From Ascidiaceihabitans sp039975415 (GTDB taxonomy: Bacteria; Pseudomonadota; Alphaproteobacteria; Rhodobacterales; Rhodobacteraceae): a DNA stretch of 64,000 bases. The notes beneath the pieces were generated by a model. It searched no databases and had not been told where the DNA came from. It saw only the letters and a list, made by a program, of their open reading frames with translations. Positions 44,001 through 53,197 of this stretch are shown piece after piece. Where the stretch lies: the NCBI RefSeq assembly GCF_039975415.1, contig NZ_JBDWHD010000007.1; one strand, given 5' to 3'. Both the position numbers and the translations under genes were made by a program. Numbering within the stretch: position 1 is the stretch's first letter; each line of letters starts with the position of its first letter.

Positions 44001-44858
44001 ATGAAAATCGGGGTCATTGGATGCGGCAACATGGGCGGTGGCATGGCCAGCCAACTGATTGCAGTAGGGATGGATGTGAGCTGTTATGATCCTGACGCTG
44101 GTATTCAGGCACGCATGCGCTCTGTTGGCGCAAATGTCGTGGAAACAGCCAGCGCATTGGTGACCGGGCAAGAGATTATCATTCTGTCCCTCCCCAAAGC
44201 GCAAGTGGTTGAGTTAGTGATGGCTGATGTTGCGCCACATATCGAAACCGGCGCCATCGTGCTTGATACATCGACGTCGACCCCAACCACATCTCAAGCG
44301 ATGGCAAAATTGGGTCAGACCAATGGCTTTGATTTCATCGATGGCCCTGTGAGCGGTGGACCAGCCGCGGCCAATACAGGCACGATGACGATGTTGCTGG
44401 CAGGACATCAGGACGCGATTGATCGTTTGGCCCCTGTGACCGATATCCTAACGGCAAAAACCGTGGTAGTTGGCGCGTCCGGCGCAGGTCATGCGGCCAA
44501 GATCGCAAACAATATGTTGTGCGCCGCGAACCTTGTACTTGTCGCCGAAGCCGTGCGCATGTGCGAAGCGGCGGGGGTGAAGCCGGAGGGGTTGCTTGAC
44601 GGTGTGAACGCAGGGTCGGGTCGCAGCGGGGTCAGTGAGGTGAATTTCCCCAAGTGGGTGCTGAACGGTGCATTTGATTCCGGCTTTACGATGGGCCTGA
44701 TGCGCAAAGACGTCGGACTAGCGCTAGAGCTGGCCGAACAGACAGGCGTTGATTTGGCAGGGTTTGCAGGAATTGCAGACCTATGGCTATCTCACTCTGG
44801 AGACATCCCCGATGCCGCCGACTTCAACGAAATCACCAAGTACGGAGCCAACACATGA
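44001..44858 (+). CDS. NAD(P)-dependent beta-hydroxyacid dehydrogenase (3-hydroxyisobutyrate dehydrogenase family)
   Basis: 285 residues. Rossmann motif GVIGCGNMGGGMA at the N-terminus, substrate loop DGPVSGGPAAANTGTM, catalytic Lys in GHAAKIANNML, and the C-terminal helical domain (GFTMGLMRKDVGLALELAEQ). Family members oxidise 3-hydroxyisobutyrate, tartronate semialdehyde, L-threonate and similar acids. AAGGAGAG precedes ATG 44001, which beats the upstream ATG 43983. Overlaps the aldehyde dehydrogenase gene by four bases. Confidence 0.88.
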   Translation: MKIGVIGCGNMGGGMASQLIAVGMDVSCYDPDAGIQARMRSVGANVVETASALVTGQEIIILSLPKAQVVELVMADVAPHIETGAIVLDTSTSTPTTSQAMAKLGQTNGFDFIDGPVSGGPAAANTGTMTMLLAGHQDAIDRLAPVTDILTAKTVVVGASGAGHAAKIANNMLCAANLVLVAEAVRMCEAAGVKPEGLLDGVNAGSGRSGVSEVNFPKWVLNGAFDSGFTMGLMRKDVGLALELAEQTGVDLAGFAGIADLWLSHSGDIPDAADFNEITKYGANT

Positions 44859-46360
44859 CTGCGCGGACAGACGTTTTTGCCGCCCAAATGGCGGCACTTG
44901 GCCTTGGAACGCGGCCACAAAGCCTGATCAATGGTGAATTGGTGGACGGCGCTGGCGACGCGATTACTTTGATCGATCCCTATACCGAACAGAATTTGAG
45001 CCAGTACCCCGATGCAGGTGCAGCGCTGGCAAAAGAGGCCTGCCTCGCGGCCCAAGCTGCGCAGGTGGAGTGGGTGACGATGTCTGGTGCAGCGCGTGGT
45101 CAGGTGATGCAGGAGATTGCACGCGCAGTTCTGGCCAACGCAGAACCGCTTGCCACAGTTGAGGCACTGGTCGCTGGCAAACCGATCCGAGATTGCCGCG
45201 TGGAAGTCACCAAAGTGGCTGAGATGTTTGCCTATTACGGTGGATGGGCGGACAAAATTCATGGTGAAGTGATCCCAGTGCCGTCGGGCCATCTGAACTA
45301 TACCAAACGCGAACCCTTGGGCGTTGTCTTCCAGATCACCCCTTGGAACGCGCCCATCTTCACTGGCGGCTGGCAAATCGCACCCGCGATTGCCACAGGC
45401 AACGGTGTCGTCATCAAACCAAGCGAGCTGACCCCGGTGACCACGGTTGCACTGGTCTATCTGGCGGAGCAGGTGGGATTACCTAAGGGTCTTGTGAATG
45501 TGCTATGCGGGCTTGGGCCCACTGCAGGTCAAGCCGCCATCGAACACCAAGCGGTGCGCAAGGTGATCTTTGTGGGCTCGCCTGAGACGGGTCGTGTAGT
45601 GGCAACGGCGGCTGCAAAAGCCCTGAAGCCTGCGGTTTTGGAGTTGGGTGGGAAATCGGCTAATATTGTCTTTGATGATGCAAACCTCAAACACGCTTGC
45701 CTTGGGGCGCAGGCCGCGATCTTTTCTGGTGCGGGGCAGAGCTGTGTTGCTGGATCGCGTTTGCTTGTGCAGCGCTCGGTTCATGCGGAATTGGTCGAGA
45801 TGCTGACAAACGGCATGAACGAGATCAAACTCGGCGACCCGCTGGATGAAGCGACCGAGGTCGGTCCGATCAGCAACGCCAGCCAATTTGCATATGTGAG
45901 TGACATGGTGGCGCGGGCGATGTCGGACGGGGCAAGTGTTCTTAGCCGCGACACGACACCGGACAAAGGTTTTTTTGTGCCGCCAACGATTCTAAACGGT
46001 TTGTCGAACATCGATCACGCTGTACAGACCGAGATTTTCGGCCCCGTCGTTGCAGCCATCCCCTTTGATACCGAAGAGGAGGCTATCGCGCTTGCCAATG
46101 CCACAGACTTTGGCCTTGCCGGAGCAGTTTGGACCGCCGATGTGGGGCGTGCACACCGCATCGCTGATCAGGTGCGAGCGGGAACGTTTTGGATAAACAG
46201 CTACAAAGCCATTCACGTTTCTTCCCCGTTTGGCGGGTCGCTGAACTCTGGCTTTGGGCGCTCAAGCGGCACGGATGCGCTGATGGAATATACGTCCGCT
46301 AAAAGCGTTTGGCTCGACAGTGCACCGACCCCTCGGATAGCGTTTGGCTATGTTAGTTGA
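44855..46360 (+). CDS. NAD(P)-dependent aldehyde dehydrogenase
   Basis: 501 residues, ordinary non-acylating ALDH. Catalytic Glu in LELGGKS and Cys in GAGQSCVAGSRL; FQITPWNAPIFTGGWQIAPA at the cofactor site; C-terminal SPFGGSLNSGFGRSSGTDAL. ATG 44855 overlaps the stop of the dehydrogenase; the next gene starts inside its last four codons. The product of the first enzyme could be its substrate, but the compound is not known. Confidence 0.9.
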   Translation: MTARTDVFAAQMAALGLGTRPQSLINGELVDGAGDAITLIDPYTEQNLSQYPDAGAALAKEACLAAQAAQVEWVTMSGAARGQVMQEIARAVLANAEPLATVEALVAGKPIRDCRVEVTKVAEMFAYYGGWADKIHGEVIPVPSGHLNYTKREPLGVVFQITPWNAPIFTGGWQIAPAIATGNGVVIKPSELTPVTTVALVYLAEQVGLPKGLVNVLCGLGPTAGQAAIEHQAVRKVIFVGSPETGRVVATAAAKALKPAVLELGGKSANIVFDDANLKHACLGAQAAIFSGAGQSCVAGSRLLVQRSVHAELVEMLTNGMNEIKLGDPLDEATEVGPISNASQFAYVSDMVARAMSDGASVLSRDTTPDKGFFVPPTILNGLSNIDHAVQTEIFGPVVAAIPFDTEEEAIALANATDFGLAGAVWTADVGRAHRIADQVRAGTFWINSYKAIHVSSPFGGSLNSGFGRSSGTDALMEYTSAKSVWLDSAPTPRIAFGYVS

Positions 46361-47072
46361 TGACGTCAAAGCGCTGCTTGCGCGCGATCCGCAAACCTCC
46401 GAACTTTTAGGTCTGGGCTCATTCAACGATTTTCCTGATCTCGTAGGGGCTTTGTTCGGTACGATGTGCAACGCAGCTGTCGGGCGCGTCGTTGCGCACA
46501 CTTATCGCGAAACACCGGAAATTGTGGCGGACACCGAACGCGACATAGCCGAAACAGCGCGTCGCAATTTTGAACCCGGTGGACCTGCTGCAATTCTTTT
46601 GTTTTCGCGCGGTGTTCAGGCCACGATGGGACATCGCGTGGCCCATGCGGCTTGGCAAAACGGGGACACGACCCTTGCTATGGCGGTGAAAGCTGCTTGC
46701 GGTCGGGCTTTTGCAACAGATATCCACCCCGCCGCGCAAATTGGCGCGGGCTTTTGGCTGGATCACGGGCTGTGTTTTGTTGCCGGTGAAACCACAGTGA
46801 TCGGCAAGGACGTATCAATCTGGCACAACGTGACCCTTGGCAGCACCTTCAATAACTCCGGCGCAGATCGTCATCCGAAAGTTGAAGACGGCGCGATCAT
46901 AGGTGCGGGGGCCTTGGTGCTTGGTAGCGTCACTATCGGCGCCGGCGCAAATATAGGCGCAGGCGCAATCGTTCTTGAAGATGTCCCTGCAGGTCGGGTC
47001 GTCGTCGGCACCAAAGCACGTGATGTCGGACCGGCGCGTGTATCTTTTCTAGACAAGGAGCAAGGCACTTGA
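46350..47072 (+). CDS. serine O-acetyltransferase-like hexapeptide-repeat protein
   Basis: 240 residues. N-terminal helical domain, then DIHPAAQIGAGFWLDHG (the Asp/His catalytic pair of CysE), ETTVIGKDVSIWHNVTLGS and left-handed beta-helix repeats. CysE makes O-acetylserine for cysteine synthesis; the family includes acyltransferases for other hydroxy-amino acids. A normal CysE is about 270 residues and rarely lies in a dehydrogenase operon, so a different acceptor is possible. ATG 46350 overlaps the ALDH end. Confidence 0.8.
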   Translation: MLVDDVKALLARDPQTSELLGLGSFNDFPDLVGALFGTMCNAAVGRVVAHTYRETPEIVADTERDIAETARRNFEPGGPAAILLFSRGVQATMGHRVAHAAWQNGDTTLAMAVKAACGRAFATDIHPAAQIGAGFWLDHGLCFVAGETTVIGKDVSIWHNVTLGSTFNNSGADRHPKVEDGAIIGAGALVLGSVTIGAGANIGAGAIVLEDVPAGRVVVGTKARDVGPARVSFLDKEQGT

Positions 47073-47956
47073 ACGCGTCATTCGGCATCGACCATCCGCT
47101 TCTCGCAACCCATGATATCGAAGGGCTCCGCGACCGGCTCATTTCGCTTGGGTTCAACATGACGGCGATTGGCAGACATCCTTGGGGCACCAGTACAAGC
47201 CTTGCCATGTTCGATGGCTGCCTGCTGGAGATCATGGGCATCTATGATGAGACTTTGATCGACGAAGTGCCCGCGGGCGAATTTTGCTTTGGGCGCCATG
47301 TGTTCGAACATCTTCAACAGCGCGAAGGTGTCGCATTAAGCGCGTTGCACAGCACGGACAGCGTGAAAGACGCAGCAACGGCCCAAGACGCGGGTTTCAC
47401 GGTTGCTGGCCACCTTGAATTCGGGCGAAATGTCACTTTGCCCGATGGCAGCGCCGACAGAACAAAGACAACTCTCGCGCTCATGCCAGACCTGGATTTC
47501 CCACGGCTCTCGTTCTTTTTGTGCCAACAGCACCGGCCTGAGCTGATATATGTTCCCGAATGGCTAGAGCATCCCAATACGGCAAGTGGGATTAAAGGCG
47601 TCACGATACTGGCTAATGTGGCAGAGCAAGAGACGCTGAAAACAAAATTGAGGGGCCTCTACGGCGACGTATCACCTTTGAGCGGAGGGTTTTTCGTGCA
47701 TACTGCGAACGGGCAAATCTCGGTGCAAACTCTAGATGCTATTGAAGCTGAGTTTGGAACGTTACCTTCAGATATTACAGACAGTAAAACACCCAGCATC
47801 GTTGCGATGGACCTAGGCTATCATGATGCAAATACGTTTGAAACTTGGGTGAAAAAGAGCGACCTGCGCCTTAAGACGACTGCGTCTGGGCTCTTTGCAA
47901 CGCAACCAGAAGACACTGCGAACGTCATTTTGAGGTTTGGAACGTGTTTGGTCTGA
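47069..47956 (+). CDS. VOC/glyoxalase-like domain protein
   Basis: 295 residues. FGIDHPLLATHDIEGLRDRL and RHPWGTSTSLAMFDGCLLEI are the start of the glyoxalase-like (Glyoxalase_3) domain, with the metal-type His and Glu; LSFFLCQQHRPELIYVPEWL lies in the second half. Start is TTG 47069, with AAGGAG eight bases upstream, overlapping the stop of the acetyltransferase gene. Function unknown; VOC proteins include dioxygenases, epimerases and lyases. Last gene of the operon. Confidence 0.78.
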   Translation: MNASFGIDHPLLATHDIEGLRDRLISLGFNMTAIGRHPWGTSTSLAMFDGCLLEIMGIYDETLIDEVPAGEFCFGRHVFEHLQQREGVALSALHSTDSVKDAATAQDAGFTVAGHLEFGRNVTLPDGSADRTKTTLALMPDLDFPRLSFFLCQQHRPELIYVPEWLEHPNTASGIKGVTILANVAEQETLKTKLRGLYGDVSPLSGGFFVHTANGQISVQTLDAIEAEFGTLPSDITDSKTPSIVAMDLGYHDANTFETWVKKSDLRLKTTASGLFATQPEDTANVILRFGTCLV

Positions 47957-48478
47957 TCGATACAGTCAATAAAAGAATATCTGGAGGCGCTGCTGGCATG
48001 TTCTATGGAAGCTAGTGTGCAGCGAATGTCCGCTTCCCGCCCATTCTGTTGAAAAACTCTTTGCAGCGATTGCAAATTTTCTGAAACCAGAACACTGTCC
48101 TCCGCCGGCCTAAACATGCCGCAAAATGTCAAAGAAAAGCCTGCAATTCGGAATATTATTCTGCCAGATTTACTCAAATTGCTCGACATTGGAGTTTTTC
48201 AACAGAATACGCCCTTGTTGAGGGTTCTTGCGGTGCGGCACGCATCTAGGACCCCTGCCTAGCACCTAAAAACAGCCCAACATTTCGCACCGGAAATATG
48301 CACTAGCCAATTCAACTTGGTTCCATGGCTCTGCCGAGTTGTTGCAAATGTCATGATTTCCGCAACGAACCCTGAAGCGACCACTCGTTCCGGACGCAGC
48401 AAACGGCTCCTCCGGCCCTCTTTACCGGATGTTGCAAAGAACATGAACGTCCGCTTGTTGATTCCTCGCCCGCCCTCG
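47957..48478. other. 522-base non-coding stretch with a MITE-like element
   Basis: No gene recognised. Holds the 166-base inverted-repeat element at 48043-48208. The part from 48209 to 48478 shows nothing I can name. Confidence 0.55.
48043..48208. mobile_element. MITE-like element with 17-base perfect terminal inverted repeats
   Basis: ATTCTGTTGAAAAACTC (48043-48059) and its exact reverse complement GAGTTTTTCAACAGAAT (48192-48208) bound a 132-base non-coding core. The ends resemble terminal repeats of IS5-type elements in orientation and composition, but they face outward compared with the usual GAG...CTC ends, so the alternative is two abutting element ends. Flanks read CGCCC on the left and ACGCCC on the right, a possible target duplication. 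Confidence 0.6.
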
Positions 48479-49627
48479 CTAGCATTCATTAGAAATTTTG
48501 TGAGCTTCCCACATCTCAGGTGGTTCTAGCTTCCGTGTCAGATGCTCAATGACTGCATCAGGAACCGCGTCCGGCCGATTTCTGTTTTGTCGACGCAATT
48601 GATCGGGGTTGACTTCGACGTAGACGATCTCAACCCGCGCACCGTAATCCCGCAGTAGCCGCAGCACCTTTGATCTGTTTTGTCGTGTCACGTTCGTGGC
48701 GTTCCAAACGAAGTCTGTTCCAGCCCGCAGATACTCCCTGGCCCGTTCGTGGGCGGCTTGGATGACCTGACCTTGGTTGTCTGTGGCCGATAGCCCAAGT
48801 TCATCGCGGATAAGGTCTAGGCTGACAACCGGATGATCAGGACGATGATGAGACACCCACGTGTCTTTGCCTGCGCCGGGAAGGCCAGACATCACCGTGA
48901 CCGTGCATTTGAAGTTCTCATGCGCGGCATAGTTTGGATCACGGTCTTCAAGCTCGAAGAAGGCAACACGGCTTTCGTCGTTAGCGAAGGCGAATGACTT
49001 GTGCAAGCAACCGGCGTCTTGGAACGTCATTTCAGCAAGGCTGGCGCACTCCAAGATCGCCTGTTGATCCTGACATATCCGACCCAACGCATCTGCTCTG
49101 GCGTGCAAACATAGAAGATCAGGCCTGCACCGCCATGACGTTTCAATCGCCAGTCGAATAGGATCAGGTCGTTCGATCAGCCAGAACGGGAGTTGGTGAT
49201 GAGCGATGATTCCGCACAGCGCCTCTCGCCATGCGAATGGCGACCTTGCATGTCAAAGTAACTGTCGTGCGATGGACGACCCAACCCGTGAATGCCCACG
49301 GGACGAGATGCGTCCATTGTCCTCATGTTTCGTCACCGCCGGTTTACCGACATCATGCAAGACCGCCGCCCAAAACACGTTGCTGCGATCATCAGGTGAC
49401 AGGTTTTGCCAATCAAGATCAGCGACCAATACTTCGACCACCATGCGCGTATGTGTTCCCGCATCGCCTTCAGCATGGTGGATCGGATCCTGCGGGCAGG
49501 TGTCCAGTTTCGCTAATTCAGGCCATAACGGCCAGATTGCCGCCCAATCGACCTGCCAAAGCGGGCCGGTTGGAACCAACGACAACAGGTCGTCGTGCGT
49601 GACAATGGGTTTAATGGGCCTACGCAT
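48479..49627 (-). pseudogene. HD-Pnk RNA end-healing enzyme, interrupted by one in-frame TGA
   Basis: From ATG 49627, overlapping the stop of the ligase gene, the frame encodes an HD phosphohydrolase domain (HAEGDAGTHTRM, LHDVGKPA, RGHSRVGSSIA). It hits TGA at 49255-49253 after IARQLL and then continues in the same frame, HARSPFAWREALCGIIAHHQ, into a polynucleotide-kinase domain: P-loop SGLPGAGKDTW, SLDLIRDELG, NATNVTRQNR, lid NRNRPDAVPDAVIEHLTRKL. The total is about 382 codons. Known HD-Pnk (Runella) removes 2',3'-cyclic phosphate with HD and phosphorylates 5'-OH with Pnk. A Trp codon one base away is the simplest ancestor of the TGA. Both halves otherwise keep their motifs. The second half could restart internally near 49108 (TTG). 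Confidence 0.85.
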
Positions 49628-50432
49628 CGTAAGCCCCTTGCACGCCCAGCACCGGCGCAAAGATATCGATCCCATCTGCCAAGTTATTCGGCAAGATCGG
49701 ACGGTCGTGCCAATGGCCATCGGCGGCTTCGATCGCTTGCAAGAAGTCAGCTCGGACGAACTTGAACCGGTCCAGCGCATGATCCGCATCTTCCAATTTC
49801 AGATAAAGGCCCTCGGCCAAATCACTGTCTTCTGTCTGCTGGTCCACCATATCAGGGCGACTGCCAGACCTTTCTGCTGCAACGGCCAAAGCATCACGCC
49901 AATCAACCGACTTGTATGGTGTTGGACGTGTCATGCTGTTCAGGTGATCGACGGACGTGATTTCACCCTCATGCACTACAGGGACCGGCATGATTGGCAA
50001 ACCGGTTAGCAACGACCGACGAGCAACAGTGCTGAGGAAGGTGCCATTGTCCCGATCCAGCACGTCAAACTCCATGAAGTAATGGGGTAACCTGTCATAG
50101 AACACAGTGTGCTTGGCATACATCCATTCGCCATACATGACAAAGCGGTGACCCAGCACCGGGTGCAGAACATGGGCATGGGCAGCAGCCCACGTCTTGA
50201 GCAAGGCAAAGTGGCGTTCACGGCCACCACCCGTCAGGTAGTGCCCACGGCTCTGCAGCATCAAGTTGCCATTCGCGTCGAAGGATACGGCTGAGTTGGC
50301 CCCGTCGAGTTTCTCTTCCACGATCAGGCGTTCGCCTTTGAGGTCTTTGATTGGTTTATCATCCGCCATATCGCCAACTTGAAGGCGCGAACCTTCAATG
50401 TGCCGCGTACGCGGGTATTTGTAGATAGTCAT
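49620..50432 (-). CDS. Rnl-type ATP-dependent RNA ligase
   Basis: 270 residues. Nucleotidyltransferase motifs: I in EEKLDGANSAVSF (adenylated Lys), III-like MYGEWMYAKHTVFYDRLPHY with FMEFDVLDRD, IV EGLYLKLED, V DRFKFVRADF. It seals 5'-phosphate/3'-OH RNA ends, precisely the ends made by the coupled HD-Pnk. ATG 50432 gives MTIYKYPRTRHIEGSRLQ. Its stop overlaps the HD-Pnk start. 226 bases separate it from the AAA gene, enough for an internal promoter. All motifs look intact. Confidence 0.88.
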   Translation of the reverse strand: MTIYKYPRTRHIEGSRLQVGDMADDKPIKDLKGERLIVEEKLDGANSAVSFDANGNLMLQSRGHYLTGGGRERHFALLKTWAAAHAHVLHPVLGHRFVMYGEWMYAKHTVFYDRLPHYFMEFDVLDRDNGTFLSTVARRSLLTGLPIMPVPVVHEGEITSVDHLNSMTRPTPYKSVDWRDALAVAAERSGSRPDMVDQQTEDSDLAEGLYLKLEDADHALDRFKFVRADFLQAIEAADGHWHDRPILPNNLADGIDIFAPVLGVQGAYDA

Positions 50433-50658
50433 AACTGTCTCACGGTGTATCGATTGGTCGCACAAAAACACCCGACATGAATTGTCAGGGCGTCGGTTGA
50501 AATATGTGTGCAGCGATTACATCGGACTTCCGTGGGGTTCGGGGTTGAAACAGGATTCTGCTGATAGCTTTGGTTGGTAAAAAAATCAACAGCGGACATT
50601 AAGATCAAATTCTCCGAGGTCGGCTTAGATGCGCCACAGCACCGCAAGTCGGCATGCT

Positions 50659-51906
50659 TCATTCTGCCGCCATGATGCCCGGATCGCGCAACAAACCTGC
50701 CGCAAGCGCGGCTTTTGATGGATCAGAGCTGTTTGCCAACAACCAGCCCTGAATTTCGGCTGGACTACTTTTCTGAATTCCCAACCGTTCTTGAAACTGT
50801 TCCGCAAGCAACGCCTCATTTGGGAAGAACCGATCAAACAACTGCCGAGCTGTTTTAGCATTCACCAATCTCAATTCTGTATGCACGTCAGCACGACCTG
50901 GTCGGATCAGAGCAGGGTCCAGTTTTTCCTTATGGTTCGTCGTCATGATCAATGCGCTCCCCTCCTGAGCAGCAACGCCGTCAATAGCGTTCAGCAGTCC
51001 TGAGAAGCTGACACCAGTACGCTTTTCGCCACCGGTCCGCTGTGTGAATACGGCATCCACATCTTCGACGGCGATCAACGCGCGTTTCGGCGCGCAAATC
51101 ATTGCTTCACGAAGATCATCATCTGTCAGCGTTGCCCTGCCAACATCAAGAGTCGCGATATCCAGAGACAATTCCGACGCAAGCGCTCGGATTAGGCTCG
51201 ATTTCCCAGTGCCGGGTGGGCCATGAAACAGATATCCTCGCCGCCATGGCACACCGCGTTCAGCATACCATTGACTGGTTGAATAGAACCAACGCATGTC
51301 TTCCAAGACCCGCCGCACGCGGTCGTCGTCTACCACAACTGTATCCATGGAGCCGCGCGGGATATCACCAACATTATCCCAGTAATCGCCTTTCAGGATG
51401 TGTAGCCCGGGGCCGATGCGATCTTTCGTTTGCGCGATTTGTCGTCCGACCTCGATCCATCCAAGGATGGTCGCGACGCGGCCGAATAATACGGTGACAT
51501 GTAAAGTTTCCATTGGACGTTGATTGTGAGGATTTCCGATTTTTGACTTCTCGTTAATGTCGCGTTCAAGACGGCAAATCTTACCCTGGCTTAAAAACCA
51601 ATGCAGTCCGGGTGCCGGGGCATATCCCTTTGTGCCGCTGGCCCATCTACCATCAGTCATCCGCACATGCCGCGATTTAGACAGCACATTGTTATGTTCC
51701 ATCCAAATGCAAAAGTGGCGATAAGCCGCGCTGCGGTTATCCAACGTCAGGCTGACCCAAACACGGCGCATGACCAGCTTGTAGAGCGCAATTATCCCGA
51801 CACGAAAAGACGCGACGGCAATGCCAAAGGCACCCAAAGCTAGACCGCCAGCGAAGAAGTCACTTTTCAATGCATCGGTTAAGAAGCTATTGATCATGTC
51901 CATCAT
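50659..51906 (-). CDS. BCS1-like AAA ATPase
   Basis: 415 residues. One membrane segment near the N-terminus (ALGAFGIAVASFRVGIIALY), a BCS1_N-like middle, and an AAA module: Walker A HGPPGTGKSS, Walker B ALIAVEDVDAVF, sensor 1 IMTTNH, Arg finger region PALIRPGRADVH. Mitochondrial BCS1 moves a folded protein over the membrane; bacterial relatives are of unknown function but are known near RNA-repair genes. The gene overlaps prfH (ATG within its last codons), so it belongs to the same operon. GTG 51912 is an alternative start. Confidence 0.88.
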   Translation of the reverse strand: MMDMINSFLTDALKSDFFAGGLALGAFGIAVASFRVGIIALYKLVMRRVWVSLTLDNRSAAYRHFCIWMEHNNVLSKSRHVRMTDGRWASGTKGYAPAPGLHWFLSQGKICRLERDINEKSKIGNPHNQRPMETLHVTVLFGRVATILGWIEVGRQIAQTKDRIGPGLHILKGDYWDNVGDIPRGSMDTVVVDDDRVRRVLEDMRWFYSTSQWYAERGVPWRRGYLFHGPPGTGKSSLIRALASELSLDIATLDVGRATLTDDDLREAMICAPKRALIAVEDVDAVFTQRTGGEKRTGVSFSGLLNAIDGVAAQEGSALIMTTNHKEKLDPALIRPGRADVHTELRLVNAKTARQLFDRFFPNEALLAEQFQERLGIQKSSPAEIQGWLLANSSDPSKAALAAGLLRDPGIMAAE

Positions 51907-52544
51907 CGGCACCTTTCCTCACGAAAGTTGGTGCCTTTGAAGCAACGGACAGGGTTGCCACGTTCCAGTGTGTTGTGGAGCTGGTTCTGATCGTTTTTTT
52001 GGGCCTCATAATCTGCTGTGGCTTGCGCATTCATCAAGGTCTGTAGTCGCTCAAGTGCCAGGGACTTGTTGCGATGTTGTGACCGCATTTCGTGCGCTAC
52101 TGCTGTCAATCCGGTTGGCCGATGCGTTGCCCGCACTGCGCTATCTGTCGTGTTCTGGTGTTGACCACCGGGCCCACCTGCCCGGAAGCTCTCAAACACA
52201 ACATCGCTGGGGTTAACCTCAACCTTCTGTGTCGCGTTCCGCGTCAATTGGAAAACGCCAACAAAGCAGTTTGCGCGCTTGTGGTTCGGTCGTAACGTAC
52301 TTTTGGAACGCCAACGGATCGTCCCGCACCAGCGTCGGGCAAACGCATCATTACCCAGACCATTTACAACAACCACAGCGGACTTTGCACCATGCTTTGA
52401 AGGCTTGGTATTCACATCCAGATCAAGGCCGATCGCTTCGGTCTCATCAAGCATATGCTGTAGAATGCCTGCGACAGCTTGATTGCATTCGGCAGGTCCG
52501 TTGCCGCTAGTGATGAGAAGGAAAATTGGCATGTTATGTTTCAT
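51903..52544 (-). CDS. prfH: peptide chain release factor homologue PrfH
   Basis: 213 residues, without the codon-recognition domain of RF1/RF2. The peptidyl-tRNA hydrolysis loop RAGGPGGQHQNTTDSAVRAT contains GGQ. PrfH is the partner of RtcB2 and releases peptides from ribosomes whose decoding centre has been cut, so that the rRNA can be repaired (known from recent work on RtcB2-PrfH modules). ATG 52544 overlaps the stop of the rtcB fragment (ATGA). Residues 1-60 look like a small nucleotide-fold-like N-terminal domain (IFLLITSGNGPAECNQAVAG). Apparently intact. Confidence 0.9.
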   Translation of the reverse strand: MKHNMPIFLLITSGNGPAECNQAVAGILQHMLDETEAIGLDLDVNTKPSKHGAKSAVVVVNGLGNDAFARRWCGTIRWRSKSTLRPNHKRANCFVGVFQLTRNATQKVEVNPSDVVFESFRAGGPGGQHQNTTDSAVRATHRPTGLTAVAHEMRSQHRNKSLALERLQTLMNAQATADYEAQKNDQNQLHNTLERGNPVRCFKGTNFREERCR

Positions 52545-53197
52545 ATCCGATCTCCATTTCGTGTTTTCTTGAAGGTCAAAAGCGGATGGAACATTGCAAC
52601 TGATTTTGCTGCACCGGTTGTTTCTAGATCGGCCACCACACTTTGCGACGATTTGTAGGCCAGTGGTGCTTCCTCAATCAGCAAGTCACGATCTTGACAA
52701 ATGATGCGACCGCCAAAGGACGTGCGTTGCATTGCTTCAACATCAGATCGTTTGGCCCGCACCCGACCATGCATGGAAGATCGATCATAGCGGCGACCCG
52801 TCCCATGCGCCGTGGACATCAACGCATCAGGTTGATCGATTGGGCGCAAAAGGTAGCCGGGTGTTGCCCGCGATCCGGCCAGCGGAACAAGACCAGAGGC
52901 CGCACTTGCCGCCCCTTTGCGGTGTAGCCAATCATCACCATGCTGCGTCAGGGGATTGTGCGGCGCATCGGCAATCAGATGCAGGTCCGCACGCAATGCC
53001 TCGGCCGCACGTTCAGCAATGATCGGGCGATTTAGGCTAGCCCAGAGAACGGCATTGTCATGGCTTTGCATATAGTCTTGGGTGGTTGTTTCGCCGGGAT
53101 TCATCCCTGAAAATGCGCCCTGCGGGACAGAGCCCAGAACTGCAGCCCCAAAACCGCGTGATCCTGAATGGACAAGCAGGTACCGCAAGCAGATCAT
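52541..53197 (-). pseudogene. rtcB: 5'-truncated RtcB-family RNA ligase (RtcB2 type)
   Basis: 218 codons against about 380 for RtcB2. Present: YLLVHSGSRGFG, DAPHNPL, GDDWLHRKGAASA, VPLAGSRATPGYLL, the guanylylated His in TAHGTGRRYDRSSMHGR, and LIEEAPLAYKS. Missing: the N-terminal half with the Asp/Cys metal motif and the GNH motif. Upstream of RYLLVHSG the sequence becomes a fumarylacetoacetate-hydrolase-family gene in another frame, so the 5' half was lost in a deletion or rearrangement near 53190. Without those metal ligands GTP-dependent ligation should be impossible. The fragment stays coupled to prfH. Confidence 0.88.

Noticed and set aside
49240..49270. TGA in HD-Pnk read as selenocysteine
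   Set aside because: No stem-loop of the bacterial SECIS kind is apparent just downstream, and the family has no selenocysteine at a linker position.
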